Part shown: positions 43,166 through 54,599 of the stretch, piece by piece
Layout: each line of letters opens with the position of its first letter
How positions within the stretch are numbered: the first letter of the stretch is position 1
Origin: Chryseobacterium herbae
GTDB lineage: Bacteria > Bacteroidota > Bacteroidia > Flavobacteriales > Weeksellaceae
Assembly (NCBI RefSeq): GCF_025154075.1
Contig: NZ_JAOAMU010000003.1
Location: 521,713 to 585,712, forward strand
Length of the DNA stretch: 64,000 bases
Reading direction: 5' to 3'
The notes under the pieces: model-generated
Told to the model about the DNA's origin: nothing
Seen by the model: the letters and a program-made list of their open reading frames with translations, nothing else
The model's database searches: none
Position numbers and translations under genes: made by a program

Positions 43166-44599
43166 ATGAAAAAAACACATTTTCTCGTTTCGATGCTGGT
43201 TTTAACAATTTTTAATGCCTGTCGGAATAATGATGAAAACGACAATGAAAATCCCCGAAAATTAGAGTCTCATACGAGAACCGTAAATGTTACCACGCAT
43301 GACGGCCGTCCCTTCAGTACCGGAAGCGGATCAGTATCCGGAAAATTTGTATCCGGTCCCGGAGGCGGAGTGCTGATGCAGGGATTTTACTGGGATGTTC
43401 CCGAAGGTGGTATCTGGTGGAATGTTGTAAAAGATAAACTGACCGCCTGGTCTGATTCTGGAATCGGGGCAGTATGGCTTCCTCCCGCATCAAAAGCTCA
43501 AAACGGAGCCTATTCAATGGGATATGATCCAACTGATTATTATGATTTCGGAAATTTTAATCAGAACGGAAGTGTAGAAACACGGTTTGGATCCCGGACC
43601 GAGCTGGAAGCTTTAATTACAAAAGCTCACGCTGAAAATATGCAGGTTTATGCGGATATTGTCATCAATCACAACAGTGGCGGACAGTCTCAGGCGAATC
43701 CTTTCACTGGAACCAATACATGGACGGATTTCTCAGCAATAGCTTCAGGGAAATTTCCGAGAAGTTATAATGACTTTTACAAAAATTCTTACGGGAATAA
43801 TGATGAAGGCGCCTTCGGAGGATTTCCGGATCTGTGCCATGCAAACCCTAATGTGCAGGACTGGCTTTGGGGAAGAGATGATTCTGTAGGGAAATATTAT
43901 AAAAATGTCATGAAATTTGACGGTTGGAGATTTGATTACGTAAAAGGTTTCGGACCTTGGGTAGTCAATTCCTGGAATAGCAATGTGGGTGGATTTTCCG
44001 TGGGTGAACTGTGGGATTCAAATGTCAATACACTGGAATGGTGGGCGAATAATGCCAACAGCTCTGTTTTCGATTTCGCAGCCTACTATAAAATGGATGA
44101 AGCTTTTGATAACGGAAATTTAAATGTACTGAATGATGACATGATGTGGAAAAGAAATCCTTACAAAGCTGTGACTTTCGTAGCCAATCATGATACGGAT
44201 ATCATCAACAATAAAATGCCGGCCTACGCCTATATTCTTACGCATGAAGGCTATCCTACCATTTTTTACCGGGACTATGAAGAATGGCTGAATAAAGAAA
44301 AACTGAACAACCTGATCTGGATCCACAACAACAAAGCCACCGGAACCACTTCAATCCTCTACACCGATAATGACGAATATATTGCAAGACGTAACGGCTA
44401 CAACGGAAATCCAGGACTCGTTGTTTATATCAACAATTCGACAAGCTGGCAGGAAAGATGGGTAGAAACCAATTGGAGCAGCAAGCAAATGAAAGATTTT
44501 ACAGGTCATTCAAGCTGGTATCCAACGACACAGGGCGATAAGTGGGTGAAAATCCAGTGTCCACCGAACAGCTATTCAATATGGTCCCTGAACCAATAG
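43166..44599 (+). CDS. GH13 alpha-amylase, lipoprotein
   Basis: This 477-aa glycoside hydrolase has a lipoprotein signal (LVLTIFNACRNNDEN, Cys near residue 19) and a GH13 barrel: LMQGFYWDVPEGG, ADIVINHNSGG, catalytic nucleophile Asp in GWRFDYVKG, acid/base Glu in FSVGELWD, transition-state Asp in FVANHDTD, then a C-terminal beta domain. The QGFYWD start is typical of calcium-dependent alpha-amylases. It should cleave alpha-1,4-glucans at the cell surface. No SusC/SusD pair lies nearby. Confidence 0.92.
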   Translation: MKKTHFLVSMLVLTIFNACRNNDENDNENPRKLESHTRTVNVTTHDGRPFSTGSGSVSGKFVSGPGGGVLMQGFYWDVPEGGIWWNVVKDKLTAWSDSGIGAVWLPPASKAQNGAYSMGYDPTDYYDFGNFNQNGSVETRFGSRTELEALITKAHAENMQVYADIVINHNSGGQSQANPFTGTNTWTDFSAIASGKFPRSYNDFYKNSYGNNDEGAFGGFPDLCHANPNVQDWLWGRDDSVGKYYKNVMKFDGWRFDYVKGFGPWVVNSWNSNVGGFSVGELWDSNVNTLEWWANNANSSVFDFAAYYKMDEAFDNGNLNVLNDDMMWKRNPYKAVTFVANHDTDIINNKMPAYAYILTHEGYPTIFYRDYEEWLNKEKLNNLIWIHNNKATGTTSILYTDNDEYIARRNGYNGNPGLVVYINNSTSWQERWVETNWSSKQMKDFTGHSSWYPTTQGDKWVKIQCPPNSYSIWSLNQ

Positions 44600-44618
44600 A
44601 ACCTAATGATGTAAAAAC

Positions 44619-44651
44619 AAAAGCAAGGGTAATTTATCCTTGCTTTTTTTA
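44619..44651 (+). terminator. Terminator of the amylase gene
   Basis: A 10-bp stem (AAAAGCAAGG / CCTTGCTTTT) followed by a T run, 20 bp after the stop. Confidence 0.88.
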
Positions 44652-44675
44652 TTTATGATAGAAATATTCAATAGG

Positions 44676-44728
44676 AACGGGCTTTAGCCCGTTTGTCGTT
44701 TTAAGAAAAATCAATTGGCTTTAGCCAA
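44676..44728. repeat. Pair of GGCTTTAGCC palindromes
   Basis: AACGGGCTTTAGCCCGTT (44676-44693) and TTGGCTTTAGCCAA (44715-44728) are two short hairpins with the same TTTA loop, 21 bp apart, between convergent genes. I recall such words as common dispersed repeats in Bacteroidota genomes. Confidence 0.6.
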
Positions 44729-44796
44729 AATCATAACACAGTCTATCCGCAATCATCTGTGAAAATCTTTGAAGTCTGTGGTTAAAATTTAAATCC

Positions 44797-45210
44797 TCAA
44801 ACCTCAATAAATTTTTTCTTTTGCTCCCGATCCGGAAGAAAACATTTCTGATTCGCCAGCTTCATTCTGTTTCTGGAAACAAGGTCATACACCTGATCAC
44901 TTAAAAATGCAGGTACAATTCTTCCAATAGCGGCCAGTTTATAAACACCGCCTAAAATATTCGCGATCTGCAAAACCGCCCGAGACTTCGTATAGTAATA
45001 TTGTCCGGGCTTCCAGAGATAGAGTGTATTAAAAACTTTTGTTTCAAGACCTCTTTCAGCCAGAAACTTCTGTCCGAAACCAGATTGTAACGACGCAAAC
45101 ATAAATTGGTTGTTCTTATCCCGTTCGAGAACCCACTGCACCCAAAAATTACAGACGCCACATTCGCCGTCAAAAAATACAATATGTTGATCTTCCCATT
45201 TCTCCAGCAT
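44797..45210 (-). CDS. DCC family thiol-disulfide oxidoreductase-like protein
   Basis: This 137-aa protein (DUF393) has the FFDGECGVCN motif near residue 13-22 that names the DCC family, followed by FASLQSGFGQKFLAERGL and a C-terminal VSRNRMKL segment. The CxxC is thioredoxin-like, but activity is unproven. It starts 10 bp after the haem-binding protein gene, so the two are likely co-transcribed. Confidence 0.9.
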   Translation of the reverse strand: MLEKWEDQHIVFFDGECGVCNFWVQWVLERDKNNQFMFASLQSGFGQKFLAERGLETKVFNTLYLWKPGQYYYTKSRAVLQIANILGGVYKLAAIGRIVPAFLSDQVYDLVSRNRMKLANQKCFLPDREQKKKFIEV

Positions 45211-45220
45211 GATTTTGATA

Positions 45221-45682
45221 TTAAAATAACATTTTCCTTTCGGTGTCTTCTTTTACTTTTTTGAAATATTTCACGAGTTCTTTACGCTGTTCAGAGGTTA
45301 GTTTGGCATCCTGATGTCCCACGTAATACGATTCCAGTGGCATTTCTTCTTTCCCCACCATTTCTATGCATTCTTCCAGTTTATGAGCCTGTTGCTTCGG
45401 TTCATATACAGCAAAGGTAGAGAAATTAAGATGTTTTCTGCCTTCATTTATATGATTTTTAACGAACAATGAAGCCGGTGAAATACTAGCATACCACGGA
45501 TACTGAGTTTCGTTGGAATGGCAGTCGTAGCAAGAGGTACTGATGATTTTTGCAATAGGTTCCGGTGTATTTTTTATTTTCAGGAAATCCATTCCCGGAG
45601 TAGGAGGTGGATTGGTTTTATCGATGGGAAAAAACTGAATGATGATAAATGCTACGAGAAGGATAACCACTATTTTTTTCAT
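45221..45682 (-). CDS. Haem-binding domain protein (single CxxCH)
   Basis: This 153-aa protein has an N-terminal membrane helix or uncleaved signal (about 1-20), then the haem-binding motif STSCYDCHSNETQYPWY, followed by NHINEGRKHLNFS and EMPLESYYVGHQDAKLT. This is the small c-type haem family common in Bacteroidota. A paralogue lies at 54143-54598 in the copper island. It should be periplasmic; a redox partner role is inference. Confidence 0.88.
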   Translation of the reverse strand: MKKIVVILLVAFIIIQFFPIDKTNPPPTPGMDFLKIKNTPEPIAKIISTSCYDCHSNETQYPWYASISPASLFVKNHINEGRKHLNFSTFAVYEPKQQAHKLEECIEMVGKEEMPLESYYVGHQDAKLTSEQRKELVKYFKKVKEDTERKMLF

Positions 45683-45769
45683 ATCGAATTCTTGTTTATA
45701 TTATAAAAATAAGAAATTTTAGATAAGATTCCATCTTTATATTCTTCTATCCTGTAACTTTTGCTGTTT

Positions 45770-46256
45770 CTATGATGAGTGTGGTATTACGATAACTCGC
45801 GAATAATAGTAATTAATGTACATGTCATAATTCGTTAAATCCCAGGTTCCTTCTAACATTTTTATAAGGGCATTTATTATTTTTTCTAGATCTTCTGTGG
45901 GGAAAGGTTTGTTATAAAATCTCTTAAAATCTTCATCTTTAGTAGGAATGGATTGTAGCTCAATCAATGTAATATAGCTTCCTTTATTTTGAATGATATT
46001 TTTTACGTTTTGAAGGATTTGAATCATGGTCTGTTCTTCCGAAGAGTCTGATATATAGGTATCCCAAAGGAAAGCAAACCAACCTGCCATCTCACCATTT
46101 ATTGCCATCCTGTGATATTCCTGAAGCTCTTTTTTCTTTGTAAAGATATATTCAGTTTTTTTTTAATTCTTCATTAATGTAATGGAATGCCAGCTGCATA
46201 AATATATCTGATGTTAAGAATCCTTTATCCTTATAATCCATGTTTTCTGTTGCCAT
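45770..46256 (-). pseudogene. Hypothetical protein interrupted by a one-base frameshift
   Basis: The region reads as one gene only if a frameshift is allowed. From an ATG at 46256 the frame gives MATENMDYKDKGFLTSDIFM... to ...NEELKKN then TGA; one base earlier within the A9 run (T9 on plus, 46156-46164) the frame continues as KTEYIFTKKKELQEYHRMAINGEM and on to the stop at 45770. With eight A the protein would be about 161 aa. As it stands, only the 112-aa distal frame from 46108 is intact. The sequence is unknown to me and shows no signal peptide. Confidence 0.7.
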
Positions 46257-46614
46257 AATGTAGTTGTTAAAATCAATGAATGGGTCAATTTGTGCAATAT
46301 CATTGAGCAGGTATTACATTCTCAAATTCATCTGAAAAATTCACTTTTTGTATAGTTTTAGATCATATATTTCTGATTTCAAAAATGTCTAACTCTCAAA
46401 TTTAGTGATTGTTGATGATAATAAGTATCAACTAGTATGGGTTTCATTTGAATCATTCTAAATATGCCTGTTTGCTCTTGCTTTTTACACGGTTGTTCTT
46501 GAATTTTTATTAACTTAATTGCATTATTATGCCTTTTGTGATCATGTAGTCAGAGAATTTGTAAAACGGAATTAATTATAGTTTTTAACTATTGTTTAAA
46601 TTAAAATTAATAGA
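46257..46614. other. AT-rich region upstream of katG
   Basis: About 360 bp between divergent genes with no supported ORF, RNA or repeat. Confidence 0.5.
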
Positions 46615-46645
46615 TTGTATTTATAAAGCAGGCTTTGTAGATTTG
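46615..46645 (+). promoter_or_regulatory. Promoter of katG
   Basis: TTG at 46615-46617 and TAGATTTG at 46638-46645 are 20 bp apart, within the accepted range for Bacteroidota promoters. The leader is about 48 nt. No OxyR-type dyad was recognised. Confidence 0.6.
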
Positions 46646-46692
46646 TCAAGTCTTTAAGAATAAACTGTATTAATCAACATAAAAAATATTAA

Positions 46693-48978
<2,286 letters not shown>

Positions 48979-49000
48979 ACCTGTCAAAAAAATAACTGAT

Positions 49001-49036
49001 AAAGTTCCCCCGGCCAGAATGGCCGGGGGAATTTTA
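49001..49036 (+). terminator. Terminator of katG
   Basis: Stem TTCCCCCGGCC / GGCCGGGGGAA with a 5-nt loop followed by TTTTATTTAT, 26 bp past the stop. Confidence 0.92.
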
Positions 49037-49425
49037 TTTATATAGGCGCGTAATTGACTGATTATTTTTAAAAATCTACGTTTAAGTTTTTTGGGACGAT
49101 TCTCAGCATTAGATTGTGATGCAATTCAGATCGTTACTTTCATCAAACCTGGAATTTGCTGTTAACTTTTGTTACATGCAATTGTTTTTATCTACAACAT
49201 ATGAAACATTTTGATTGTAATGATTTGATTATTAGAGCTATTTTGCTTTTAAATTGTTAACTAAATAAAAATGTGAGTATATACAGAAGAATAAATTTAT
49301 TTCGGCTTTGTTTTTTAAATGGAAATTATAATTTTAATACATATTTTGCTAATATGTTGATTTTAAACTATTTAATTTCGCATATTTTTATTGTGTAATT
49401 AAAATAGTGTTAAAAAAATGCATTG
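49037..49425. other. AT-rich region upstream of the TPR-HTH regulator
   Basis: About 390 bp without an ORF. It should hold the promoter of the downstream gene, but no TAnnTTTG match was found in a suitable place. Confidence 0.5.
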
Positions 49426-51183
49426 ATGAAAAATAAAATTATTAGAATTTTAACTGTTTTGCTCTTTTCTATAATTATTGTTTCGTGTAGTTCCTCTAAG
49501 AAAGAAGAAGCCAACAATTATTTTAATCAGATTAACCAACATGTTTCCAAAGTTATTTATCAACCCGAAAAAATAAAAGAACTGAAAGAAAGGGAACAAA
49601 AAAAATATGAAAGTACCGGCGACCGTATATATAAGATCAGCAGCAGATACATTGAATTATTTTACAATTTCAATAATTCCGGAAACAAAAACGATGAAAA
49701 TGCGATCAATCAGATTCCAATAGTATACGAACTGCTTATACTCAACAATAATGACTATGATTATATTACGATTGCCTGTAACTTTAATCTGGCTCATCAG
49801 TTTGAACACAAATCACCTAAACTGGCTATGCAGTTCCTGAATGAAGCAATTAAGCTTGATGAAAAACTGGGTAAAAAATATTATTTGCCTCATTTGTACC
49901 ATATGAAAGGAAGATTGTTGTTTAATAATAAAAAGTATTCTCAGGCATTAACTTACTTCAATAAATCTCTTCAAAATCTTGATAAAACAAGACATAATCT
50001 GATATTTATTTCTTCCATGCATAATAATTTTGCATGGTGTCATGAAAAAATGGGACACCTTAATCTTGCATTAAAAGAAGCCGGAGAAGCTGCGAAGATT
50101 TTGGAAAACGAAAAGAATCTGAAGCCGGACGAAATAGCTTTTTTAACAGGTATAAAAGGAAGTATGGGATTTTATTACTTTAAGAAAAAAAACTTTCCCG
50201 AAGCAGAAAAGCTTCTTATTCAGGAATTTGAGGTTCATAAAAAAAGTAGAAAAAACGATCATGAGTCTATAGCCAATCTTACCAAATTATTTGACCTGTA
50301 TAATGAAACCAACCAGAATGATAAAATGAAGGAGGTTGTAGAATATGGTAAATCTATAGAGCCTGAAATTACCATTATATCTGATAAAATTTTAATTAAT
50401 GAGATGGTTCAGTCTTATTATTTAAAGATGAATGACACCCCAATGGTTAAAAAATTATGTAAAAAATTAATTGTACTGCATGACAGAAATGATGAAAAAT
50501 CCAATCAGAGACTGACCTATATTTCGGATACCCTTAACAACTTTACAATCAGGAATATTGATCAAAAGCATCAATATACCATAGAGGCGCAGAAATTTAA
50601 AAATAAGCTGATGCTGATAGCGGTATGTATTGTGGGTATTATTTTTGGAGTTACGATTTATATTATTCGAAATATCAATAAAAAAGAGAAAGAACTGGTT
50701 GATAAAGAGAAGATTATCCTAATGAAAAACAAAAAAATTCTAGAACAGGATCTGAAACGTCAGGAAGAAAAGATAACCAATCTGCATTTGAATCTTAATC
50801 TGAAAATTGAAACGGAAAAAACTTTCCTGGACAATATTAGAAAGATGAAAAAGTTCAAAAATATTGATGCTGAACAGACCGTCACTGATCTTTTTCTCAA
50901 AATTAATAACCTGATCCAAATTGATAGAAAGAACTATGATTTGGTCAATGAGAGTTCTCTTGAAAATAAACTATTTATTCAAAGGCTTTCCGAAAAGTTT
51001 CCTTCGTTAACGAATAATGAACTGAAGTTTTGCGTGTATTATAAACTGGAGTTTTCTTCTAAAGAAATTTCGCTGCTGGAAAATATTACTGAAGGCAGTG
51101 CCAGGGTGTATAAAACTAAGATAAAAACTAAAATGAATATCGGAAAAGAATCCATACTGAATATATTCTTAAAAAGTATTTAA
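49426..51183 (+). CDS. TPR-transmembrane-HTH regulator, lipoprotein-like N-terminus
   Basis: This 585-aa protein has a signal with a lipobox-like end (IIIVSCSSS, Cys near residue 21), TPR helices (about 110-320, e.g. YSQALTYFNKSLQNL), a membrane helix (about 390-412), a coiled coil (about 415-470) and a C-terminal LuxR-like helix-turn-helix (LTNNELKFCVYYKLEFSSKEISLLENIT). This architecture is common among Flavobacteriia regulators that sense outside and bind DNA inside. The ATG at 49426 is used, as the codon at 49423 is TTG. Target unknown. Confidence 0.82.
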   Translation: MKNKIIRILTVLLFSIIIVSCSSSKKEEANNYFNQINQHVSKVIYQPEKIKELKEREQKKYESTGDRIYKISSRYIELFYNFNNSGNKNDENAINQIPIVYELLILNNNDYDYITIACNFNLAHQFEHKSPKLAMQFLNEAIKLDEKLGKKYYLPHLYHMKGRLLFNNKKYSQALTYFNKSLQNLDKTRHNLIFISSMHNNFAWCHEKMGHLNLALKEAGEAAKILENEKNLKPDEIAFLTGIKGSMGFYYFKKKNFPEAEKLLIQEFEVHKKSRKNDHESIANLTKLFDLYNETNQNDKMKEVVEYGKSIEPEITIISDKILINEMVQSYYLKMNDTPMVKKLCKKLIVLHDRNDEKSNQRLTYISDTLNNFTIRNIDQKHQYTIEAQKFKNKLMLIAVCIVGIIFGVTIYIIRNINKKEKELVDKEKIILMKNKKILEQDLKRQEEKITNLHLNLNLKIETEKTFLDNIRKMKKFKNIDAEQTVTDLFLKINNLIQIDRKNYDLVNESSLENKLFIQRLSEKFPSLTNNELKFCVYYKLEFSSKEISLLENITEGSARVYKTKIKTKMNIGKESILNIFLKSI

Positions 51184-51429
51184 TTGACCGTTCTTTTAGA
51201 TTATTTATTTCAAAATGTAGCATGTTCAAATTAATTTTGACCATCTTTTGAATGGCCTGACCGGATTTTTTATCTTTTTGAACGTTTTTGTGTAGGATTT
51301 TAACCTGGTTTTTTAAATATTGTCATTTTTATTTTAATAGCCTGTTAATCAATTTATTGTGATTTAATAGTTAACGTTTTTTTAATGTTTTCCTTGGTTG
51401 TAGTTAACAAAAAGTAACGCTTCAAATGC
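51184..51429. other. AT-rich intergenic region
   Basis: About 245 bp after the regulator stop without recognised ORF, repeat or clear terminator. Confidence 0.5.
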
Positions 51430-51459
51430 TTGATTTTAAAACGGTAAGATTTATTTTTG
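51430..51459 (+). promoter_or_regulatory. Promoter of the small membrane protein gene
   Basis: TTG at 51430-51432 and TATTTTTG at 51452-51459 with 19 bp between match the Bacteroidota consensus. The ATG at 51504 follows after a leader of about 40 nt. Confidence 0.6.
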
Positions 51460-51503
51460 CTTAACTATTTTAACCAAATCTTCAAAAAATAAGAAGTAGA
51501 CCA

Positions 51504-51647
51504 ATGAAGAACTACACAGATGATGAATTAAAAAAAATTACCAAGACTTACAGGTTAATTAAAAGACTGAAAAAGTTTGAGTTAATTTTTTATTTGGCGC
51601 TTTTTTTATTAATTGTTTATTTGGTGCTGAATAGTATGAAAGTATGA
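51504..51647 (+). CDS. Small single-pass membrane protein, 47 aa
   Basis: ATG at 51504 opens a 47-aa frame starting MKNYTDDELKKITKTYR, with a basic segment (LIKRLKKFE) then one hydrophobic helix (about 26-43, FELIFYLALFLLIVYLVL) and a short end. It is preceded by a good promoter and followed by a hairpin at 51720-51747. No homologue was recognised. It could regulate or stabilise a neighbouring membrane system; nothing in the sequence says which. Confidence 0.6.
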   Translation: MKNYTDDELKKITKTYRLIKRLKKFELIFYLALFLLIVYLVLNSMKV

Positions 51648-51719
51648 CAGAATTTTTTTATGAAAGGTTGGGAAGCTTAAAAAAAATTCTGGAGAATTTA
51701 AACACATTTGATGAAAACA

Positions 51720-51747
51720 AATAACCGCTTGATTGTAAGCGGTTATT
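51720..51747. terminator. Hairpin between the small membrane gene and the multicopper oxidase
   Basis: An 11-bp stem (AATAACCGCTT / AAGCGGTTATT) with a 6-nt loop lies between convergent genes. The T tracts are weak on both strands. Confidence 0.65.
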
Positions 51748-51804
51748 CTGTTGTCTTAATGTATTGGGTTACCCTGTTTAATAAATGGATATTACATTAT
51801 TTCT

Positions 51805-54117
51805 TTAATAGTTCAATGAAATACCAGCACCAAAGCCCATATCACTGTCATAGTGAGTACGGAAATCAATGTTTTTACTGATCACATAGCGTAGCTCCGC
51901 CATATATTCCATATCGGTATTGACCATAAAACCTCCTCTTATTCTTTTGGAAATGGGAATGTCCTTACGCATTAACTGCAGGCGGACAATACCGTCATGA
52001 TACATCTCGGCCTGGAAGGTAACAAGCATAGGTAATGTATACATAAACCCTAAGCTAACTGCTTTTCGGAAGTCTTTCTCATTGGTCTGTCCAAATAAAT
52101 TGGTTTCACGGGGATCTATTCCCATTTTACGGTAACGCCAGTCGAAACCAATAAATGGCATGAACCACTGCATTTTTCCGATATATCTTCCTAAGTGGGT
52201 TTCCATTTCGTAACCATGCATGTTGTTGTATCCTAAACGCCACTCTGCACCTAAAGACCATCTCGAGTTTTGTAACATCACCTGACCATCATTCCCGTTA
52301 GTTGCGAAATCATTCTGGGCCATAAAGTGAGGCATATTGCTTTCCATCTGCAAAGCTTTGTATGCTTTTTCTTTGTTGGGAAGTCCAGGATTCTTATAAT
52401 CACCAACCGCAAATACTCTGTTCATACCGGCCATCATATGGTAGAGGATGTGGCAGTGGAAAAACCAATCGCCTTCTTCATTAGCTAAAAACTCAATGGT
52501 ATCTGTTTCCATCGGCATTACATCCAGTACATTTTTGAGCGGAGATCTTTCACCCTTACCATTAATGACCCTGAAATCAAAACCGTGTAAGTGCATCGGG
52601 TGTCTCATCATGGAGTTGTTATGAATGGTGATCCTTAATATTTCTCCTTTCTTCACCGGAATTTTGTCAGTTTCGGTAAGCACTTTATTGTCCATACTCC
52701 ATACATAGCGATTCATATTTCCTGTCAGTGTAAATTTCAGTTCTCTCACGGGAGCGTCTTTAGGAAGAGTTGTGTTGTGAGGAGATTTAAGCATGGCATA
52801 GTTCAGGGTGACAATATCTCCCAGAGCGTTAGCATTATAACGGTTGGGGTCGTTATCCATATTCATATCCATACCCGAACTCATGTTATGCTTGCTGTGA
52901 TCTACTTTTTCTTTTTGCTTCTCCTTTTTCTTTGGTTTGGCCTCACCGGTAATTTCAGGATACATTACTACATTCATGTCCATTTGGTTCAGACTCATCT
53001 TCATTCCCATATCATTCAGGTCACCATTCATTTTCATCATGTCATTCATCATTTTCATGCCTTCGAAGTATTTCAGACGTGGAAGAGGTGAAATAAGCTG
53101 TTTGATGCCACTACCCACATAATAACTGGCAGATTGGGTTCTGTCCTCAGTGGTAGCCAGAAACTCGTAAGCTCGCCCGTCTTCCGGAATAGTGACAACA
53201 ACATCATAAGTTTCTGATACGGAAATGATTAATCGATCTACTTCTACAGGTTCTACGTCGTTCCCGTCATTGGCTACAACCGTTATTTTACCACCCGCAT
53301 AGCGAAGCCAGAAGTAGGACGAAGCACCTCCGTTTGAAATCCGTAATCTGACTTTATCCCCTGCCTTAAGCGGTTTTCCGTCTACACTTTTCAGATCTGT
53401 AGCATTACTTCCATTGATTAATATTTTGTCATAATACACGTCACTTACGTCCATTGCCGTCATACGCTTCCATTCATTTGCGATCTTGGTTTTAAAGTAT
53501 CCTTCTCTGATAGCTTCTGCGTAAGACTGCGTTGCATTTTTCTTAATTCCTGCCCAGTCGTTGGCATTATGCAGCATTCTGTTGATATTATCAGGATTAA
53601 GATTGGTCCATTCGCTTAAGACAATGGGAACGGTTGGCAGATCATCGATGCCTTTTCTGAAGGTTTTGTCATCATTATGTTTCTTCATGACAAAGTTCCC
53701 GTACATTCCGATCTGTTCCTGCAGTCCGGAATGGGAGTGATACCAGTGGGTTCCATGTTGAATGATGGGAAAACGATAAGTATAGGTTGCGCCTGGTTTT
53801 ATCGGTTCCTGCGTTAAAAAAGGAACACCATCTTCTTTATTGGGTAAAAATACACCATGCCAATGGAGCGATGTACTTTCCTTAAGCTGATTGTGGACTG
53901 TAATTTCTGCAGTGTCACCCTCCGTGAAAGTAAGCGTTGGCATAGGAATCTGTCCGTTGACTGCAATCGCTCTTTTTTCTTTACCTGCGTAGCTGACAAC
54001 AGTGTCCTTTACATAGAGCTCGTAACGGACTAGCTTTTGTGCGAAAACTGTTTCCGAACAGAGCAATATAAACATCACTGTCAGTAATTTTAGCGAGATA
54101 TTTTTTTGTATTTTCAT
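51805..54117 (-). CDS. Multicopper oxidase fused to a CopB-like outer-membrane barrel
   Basis: This 770-aa protein has a signal peptide (ending VFAQ) and a CopA/CueO-type multicopper oxidase with all four copper motifs: SLHWHGVF (85-88), HWYHSHSG, HPMHLHGFDF (near 502) and HCHILYHMMAG (near 551). A Met-rich stretch (about 355-385 and MDMNMDNDPN) fits copper binding. From about residue 600 to the end, aromatic-rich amphipathic strands (SLGAEWRLGY ... FGAGISLNY) resemble the CopB outer-membrane protein. Copper oxidation at the outer membrane is inferred. It is the last gene of a metal-handling cluster on the minus strand. Confidence 0.9.
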   Translation of the reverse strand: MKIQKNISLKLLTVMFILLCSETVFAQKLVRYELYVKDTVVSYAGKEKRAIAVNGQIPMPTLTFTEGDTAEITVHNQLKESTSLHWHGVFLPNKEDGVPFLTQEPIKPGATYTYRFPIIQHGTHWYHSHSGLQEQIGMYGNFVMKKHNDDKTFRKGIDDLPTVPIVLSEWTNLNPDNINRMLHNANDWAGIKKNATQSYAEAIREGYFKTKIANEWKRMTAMDVSDVYYDKILINGSNATDLKSVDGKPLKAGDKVRLRISNGGASSYFWLRYAGGKITVVANDGNDVEPVEVDRLIISVSETYDVVVTIPEDGRAYEFLATTEDRTQSASYYVGSGIKQLISPLPRLKYFEGMKMMNDMMKMNGDLNDMGMKMSLNQMDMNVVMYPEITGEAKPKKKEKQKEKVDHSKHNMSSGMDMNMDNDPNRYNANALGDIVTLNYAMLKSPHNTTLPKDAPVRELKFTLTGNMNRYVWSMDNKVLTETDKIPVKKGEILRITIHNNSMMRHPMHLHGFDFRVINGKGERSPLKNVLDVMPMETDTIEFLANEEGDWFFHCHILYHMMAGMNRVFAVGDYKNPGLPNKEKAYKALQMESNMPHFMAQNDFATNGNDGQVMLQNSRWSLGAEWRLGYNNMHGYEMETHLGRYIGKMQWFMPFIGFDWRYRKMGIDPRETNLFGQTNEKDFRKAVSLGFMYTLPMLVTFQAEMYHDGIVRLQLMRKDIPISKRIRGGFMVNTDMEYMAELRYVISKNIDFRTHYDSDMGFGAGISLNY

Positions 54118-54142
54118 TTTTATATTTCTTGTTAAATGAAAC

Positions 54143-54598
54143 TTATTCCTGCGTTTCTAACCATTGAGTTAAAATTTTTATCTGTGCATGAGTCAGCTTT
54201 GCATTGTTGTGCATGAGCGTGTAGGAAGGCAGAGGCATTTTTTTAGTTTCAATCTGTTTTTTTATTGAGGTTATTAATCTTTTTTGTTTTCGCTCCGAAT
54301 AGGAATTCCATTCACTAAAGTTCAGGTCTTCCTTTGCTTCTTTAATGTGTTTTTCTACTAACAAGCTTCTGGCAGGCTGGATATAATCATACCATTCATA
54401 ATTTGTATTATTGCTGTGACAGTCGTAGCAGGATGTCTGCATGATCGTCTTCATTTCAGCAGGCATATCGGGATAGGTCTGCATAAAATCGGTTGTAGCA
54501 GCAGGCCCCTTATCTACATTCGGGGCAGGCTGATAAAGCTGGACAGCAATAAAAACAAGAAGCAGAATTACTCCTGTAATTTTCAGTGCTTTTTTCAT
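54143..54598 (-). CDS. Haem-binding domain protein (single CxxCH)
   Basis: This 151-aa protein has an N-terminal membrane helix (about 5-22), then TSCYDCHSNNTNYEWYDYIQPA with the haem motif, KHIKEAKEDLNFSEW and KMPLPSYTLMHNNAKLT. It resembles the protein at 45221-45682. It lies 1 bp after a DUF3347 gene and 25 bp before the multicopper oxidase, so it is part of the same unit and could supply or accept electrons during copper oxidation; this is inference. Confidence 0.87.
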   Translation of the reverse strand: MKKALKITGVILLLVFIAVQLYQPAPNVDKGPAATTDFMQTYPDMPAEMKTIMQTSCYDCHSNNTNYEWYDYIQPARSLLVEKHIKEAKEDLNFSEWNSYSERKQKRLITSIKKQIETKKMPLPSYTLMHNNAKLTHAQIKILTQWLETQE

Positions 54599-54599
54599 C

